DNA of 7,578 nucleotides from CAZOEL01 sp964578835. GTDB lineage: Bacteria; Desulfobacterota; Syntrophobacteria; Syntrophobacterales; Syntrophobacteraceae. This document shows, piece after piece, positions 5,637-7,578 of this stretch. Within the stretch, counting starts at the first letter, position 1; the number at the start of each line of letters is the position of its first letter. A program made the position numbers and the translations under genes. The DNA lies in contig CAZOEL010000146.1 of assembly GCA_964578835.1 (NCBI GenBank), positions 1-7,578 of the forward strand. The letters run 5' to 3'. Below the pieces are notes generated by a model, which saw nothing but the letters and a program-made list of their open reading frames with translations, made no database searches and was not told the origin of the DNA.

Positions 5637-5870
5637 ATGTTTTTTGAGATCATTGGTGAAATCGAACAGATTGATACCATAGCGATCGGGGGCAATATCC
5701 GTGATATAATGCGCCTTCAGAAGCAATACGGACTAGATCGCTAACAAAAAGTCAAGGGGCTTGCCCTCGTTAGACTTCAGAGTGGCAAGATTTGCAAGGC
5801 TGAGCTCCATTGGTATGAAGCCCATGGAATCGGCAGAAAGAAAATCAAAATCAAGAGACTCTTGAATTAG
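5637..5870 (+). pseudogene. small conserved hypothetical protein with in-frame TAA
   Basis: From ATG 5637 the frame encodes MFFEIIGEIEQIDTIAIGG and continues to QYGLDR. It then meets TAA at 5742-5744 and goes on in the same frame with QKVKGLALVRLQSGKICKAE, ELHWYEAHGIGRKKIKIKR and a stop at 5868-5870, in total 77 codons. From memory, small proteins with a YGxGRWRKxKG...AEIHWYEAHGIGRK pattern are common in cyanobacteria and other environmental bacteria. The TAA replaces the Trp of that pattern. Function is unknown, and no catalytic motif is obvious beyond the conserved WYEAHGIGRK end. A weak GGAG lies eleven bases before the ATG. The next gene starts within 16 bases, so the two form a pair. The family assignment is recalled and not checked. 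Confidence 0.6.
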
Positions 5871-5886
5871 GAGCATGCGGAAACCA

Positions 5887-6105
5887 ATGGAAGATTATAG
5901 ATTTGCACTTTGCATAGAGAATAGAGACTGTGAAGATTTGGAGAAGCGCAAGATTTATCAAGTGATTCCAGATCATAACGCCGAGAAAGAAGGATACCTG
6001 AGAGTCATTGACGAATCAGGCGAGGACTATCTCTATCCACAGTCGTATTTCATTTTTGTCCAGCTGCCACGCGAAGCGCAAGAAGCCCTGCGTGTAGCTG
6101 AATAA
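5887..6105 (+). CDS. small conserved hypothetical protein (CEDLE...YQVIPD...RVIDESGEDYLYP family)
   Basis: The product is a 72-residue acidic, soluble protein without signal peptide or membrane segment. Visible blocks are ALCIENRDCEDLEKRKIYQV at about 6-25, then IPDHNAEKEGYLRVIDESGE and DYLYPQSYFIFVQLP. Short proteins with the RVIDESGEDYLYP block are widespread hypothetical proteins as I recall; the all-beta look hints at a small barrel fold, but this is only an impression. ATG 5887 is preferred because relatives begin at this point; in-frame ATG 5875 lies only one base after AGGAG (5869-5873) and would be a poor start. The gene follows the broken gene at 5637-5870 by 16 bases, in the same orientation. 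Function is unknown; a paired role with the upstream protein, such as toxin-antitoxin, is speculative. Confidence 0.68.
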   Translation: MEDYRFALCIENRDCEDLEKRKIYQVIPDHNAEKEGYLRVIDESGEDYLYPQSYFIFVQLPREAQEALRVAE

Positions 6106-6470
6106 CCGGGGTCGAACACGCCGACGTGAGGCATGGAGCAGTCCCCAAGGGATTGGTGATTTCGTAAGGCGACTCGCGCTCTTTGTTCGTCCTTCAGATT
6201 ACGAAGTCCGAGGACTTGGGCGCGCTTTTTTGCGGGACCGTTCCCTGGGTTTCCACACGCGAACTGGCGCCTTTGTGGCGTGCAGTGGTTTGACAGGCAA
6301 GTTGCCGGTGTCGTGGGTTTCACCCCTTTCCCAACCAGCGGTTGGAGTCGGACACCCGACCACGCGGTGGAAGTCAGTAGGCGCTTTCTCATGCTCCTTG
6401 GCCGCATGGTCGGGTGCCGCTCAACCTTTTCGTTGGACGAAGCCGCTACGCGGCGGGAAAAACAAAATAG
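6106..6470. other. GC-rich non-coding module
   Basis: I see no believable gene here. Open frames on both strands are long only because the DNA is GC-rich, and they match no domain. Base composition differs sharply from the A/T-richer gene just upstream. Short palindromes occur throughout. The module ends in an attC-like left half-site, so it may be a cassette body or structured RNA, in parallel with the module at 1-533. Confidence 0.35.
6419..6460 (+). repeat. attC-like left half-site, truncated by the integrase element
   Basis: GCTCAAC (6419-6425) matches RYYYAAC exactly. It is followed by CTTTT, then CGTTGGACG as the possible inner box, and a central hairpin GCCGC-TAC-GCGGC (6442-6454). 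The right half that should mirror it (a CGTCCAACG-type inner box and GTTRRRY) is missing. The IS91-type integrase DNA begins instead. This fits an attC site cut by insertion of that element, but a chance half-match cannot be excluded. Confidence 0.3.
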
Positions 6471-6474
6471 TGTA

Positions 6475-6528
6475 TATTCTCCCATAGGTTGCCCAATTCC
6501 GGGCTCCATCAAAACAAGAGGGAGAATA
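6475..6528 (+). promoter_or_regulatory. leader hairpin covering the integrase ribosome binding site
   Basis: TATTCTCCC (6475-6483) is perfectly complementary to GGGAGAATA (6520-6528). The latter contains the integrase Shine-Dalgarno sequence GGGAG (6520-6524), six bases before ATG 6531. A small inner stem GCCC/GGGC (6491-6504) lies between the arms. Folding of the leader would hide the ribosome binding site and lower integrase translation. Direct effect is inferred. Confidence 0.4.
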
Positions 6529-6530
6529 CC

Positions 6531-7073
6531 ATGAATCAAGCTGAAACGAATCGATTTAATGAGCTTTATCAGCGTCATCTGCGTTCACTCAAACTACAGG
6601 GTAAAAGTAAAAAGACAATTGATGCCTACTCCCGGGCAGTGCGGCGGATCAGTGAGCATTTTGATTGCTGTCCCGATCAGTTGAGCTTGGAACAAAGGGA
6701 GCAATACTTTTCGGAACTGGTAGAGTCCCATTCCTGGAGTACGGTCAAAATCGATCGTAACGGTCTGCAGTTTTTCTGGAAACATGTCCTCAAAGAAGAC
6801 TGGCAGTGGATAAATATCGTGAAAGCCCCTGAAATACGCTCACTGCCCGATATCCTCACCGTGAGCGAAGTTGAACAGTTGATCGGCGCAACACGTAAGC
6901 TCCGCTACCGGGTCTTTCTTCTGACAACCTACTCCATGGGGCTGCGCTTATCCGAGACCCTGAGCCTGCAGGTTGGGGATATCGACGGGAAGCGAAAACT
7001 GGTTCATATCCGCCGAGGAAAAGGTCACAAGGACCGATTCGTCCCATTGCCCTTCAGCGCTAAAATGAATTGA
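6531..7073 (+). pseudogene. IS91-associated tyrosine recombinase, N-terminal part, disrupted by an IS21-type element
   Basis: The product resembles the XerC-like tyrosine recombinase usually encoded beside IS91-family (HUH) transposases. Residues about 1-95 form the core-binding SAM-like domain (GKSKKTIDAYSRAVRRISEHF, SHSWSTVKIDRNGLQFFWKH). The catalytic domain begins at LPDILTVSEVEQLIGATRKL, with the first catalytic Arg at 139 in SMGLRLSE and the beta-hairpin Lys at 164 in RRGKGHKDRFVPLP. After Pro174 the frame enters a 470-bp insertion and ends in FSAKMN. The later HxxR and nucleophilic Tyr are lost, so this product should be inactive. ATG 6531 has GGGAG six bases upstream. The frame resumes at 7522. 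Confidence 0.88.
7045..7051 (+). repeat. target-site duplication, left copy (CATTGCC)
   Basis: CATTGCC at 7045-7051 recurs at 7522-7528, directly at the two borders of the insertion. If the first base of the element is counted as target, the copy has eight bases (CATTGCCC). Confidence 0.85.
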
Positions 7074-7521
7074 CCCACTTATGCTCAAAGAACTGACCCA
7101 CCAGTAGAAGGCGCTGGAGACCATTTTGATGGAAATCGAAATTTGGCCTTGCAATCTTAGCTTCTCTTATGGTACGGGAAGTCAGGTTTGGAATTCGTTT
7201 CGCAGGTCAGTAGATCGTTGGCGCGCGCCAACAGTATCATCAACAAGAAAATCAGCCAGTTATTAAGTGTCCGAAATCTCAGTTATTTTTTAGCTACATT
7301 TTTAACCTCCTGAATTTATTACTACTGCTAAGATGTGCTCTCCTTGAAGTACAAGAACCAGAAGACAAAGAATATCCATTTTGGACATGCGGCTTGAAGA
7401 AGTCCCATGAAAAAAGCATTGCTGCCAGGTATACCCTGGGCTTCACATGGGTCTGGTGCGTGCGCATCGGAAGGGTCAGTTTTTCTGAGCGCAAGTGGGT
7501 CAATTTTGGTGAGCGCCGAAG
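7052..7521. mobile_element. IS21-type deletion derivative (about 470 bp, no transposase)
   Basis: Both ends carry a related inverted repeat: CTTCAGCGCTAAAATGAATT then GACCCACTT at the left, and inversely CTTCGGCGCTCACCAAAATT then GACCCACTT at the right. Each end has a second inner copy of the TGACCC motif (AACTGACCCACC at 7091-7102; its counterpart about 7471-7484 inverse). Repeated TGACCCAC-type motifs at both ends are characteristic of IS21-family elements, where IstA binds them. The interior has no istA or istB frame and no domain that I recognise, so the unit is non-autonomous. Removing it restores the integrase frame across FVPLP and DLTYQALRALW. Confidence 0.78.
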
Positions 7522-7578
7522 CATTGCCCGACCTCACCTATCAGGCACTGCGAGCCTTATGGTTAAAACACCACAATC
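7522..7578 (+). pseudogene. IS91-associated tyrosine recombinase, continuation after the insertion (runs off the window)
   Basis: From TTG 7524 the plus strand reads LPDLTYQALRALWLKHHN to the end of the window. This continues RFVPLP of the upstream part in the same family order. It proves that the two pieces were one gene before the IS21-type insertion. The catalytic HxxR and Tyr, and probably an IS91 transposase gene, should lie further right. Confidence 0.85.

Noticed and set aside
4803..5744. Stop codons at two expected Trp positions (TAG in IS110, TAA in the small gene) as a hint of an altered genetic code
   Set aside because: Trp is encoded by ordinary TGG throughout the window, the two stops are different codons, and both genes are otherwise in or near damaged mobile DNA.
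6033..6578. Long minus-strand open frame of 181 codons
   Set aside because: It lies antisense to the small gene at 5887-6105 and the integrase start, has no domain or ribosome binding site, and exists because the module is GC-rich.
7294..7537. Minus-strand open frames in the IS21-type unit as istB remnants
   Set aside because: The translations show no ATPase motifs or other IstA/IstB signature.

Overview
The window is accessory DNA made almost entirely of mobile-element fragments, small addiction-type genes and GC-rich non-coding modules. No housekeeping gene is present. The families seen (ISAs1 with a DruA-like domain, IS110, an IS91-associated integrase, VapBC, nested REP-type hairpins) are typical of environmental Gram-negative bacteria. 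A Desulfobacterota/deltaproteobacterial or similar sediment organism is a reasonable but weak guess.

Layout, left to right. Positions 1-533 hold a GC-rich module with one doubtful ORF. At 534-627 follows an integron attC-like hairpin. Positions 654-2431 (minus strand) encode a transposase that fuses an N-terminal DruA-like (DUF4338) domain to an ISAs1-type DDE transposase. It is split by a -1 frame change at an A AAA AAG heptamer followed directly by a stop codon. Positions 2587-3223 (plus strand) carry a compact vapB-vapC toxin-antitoxin operon with its own -10 box and repeated ATCGAT/GATATC motifs, and two hairpins follow it. Positions 3769-5236 (minus strand) hold an IS110-type element. 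Its transposase is disrupted by a 210-bp MITE carrying a nested REP-like palindrome and by a 1-nt loss near its 3' end. A small helix-turn-helix gene is translationally coupled upstream of that transposase and is preceded by a 17-bp palindrome.

Positions 5551-5600 contain a second, partial attC-like hairpin. Positions 5637-6105 hold two small hypothetical genes in tandem, the first interrupted by an in-frame TAA. Positions 6106-6470 are a second GC-rich non-coding module ending in another attC-like half-site. Positions 6531-7578 encode the tyrosine recombinase usually found beside IS91-family transposases. It is interrupted by a 470-bp IS21-type deletion derivative flanked by a CATTGCC duplication, and its reading frame resumes at the right edge of the window.

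The only genes that look intact and functional together are vapBC, the HTH gene and the small gene at 5887-6105. The three attC-like structures suggest an eroded integron cassette array later used as a landing pad for insertion sequences. That reading is an inference. The observations most worth pursuing are the DruA-transposase fusion, the HTH-coupled IS110 with a candidate operator, and the tandem small-protein pair beside attC-like sites.
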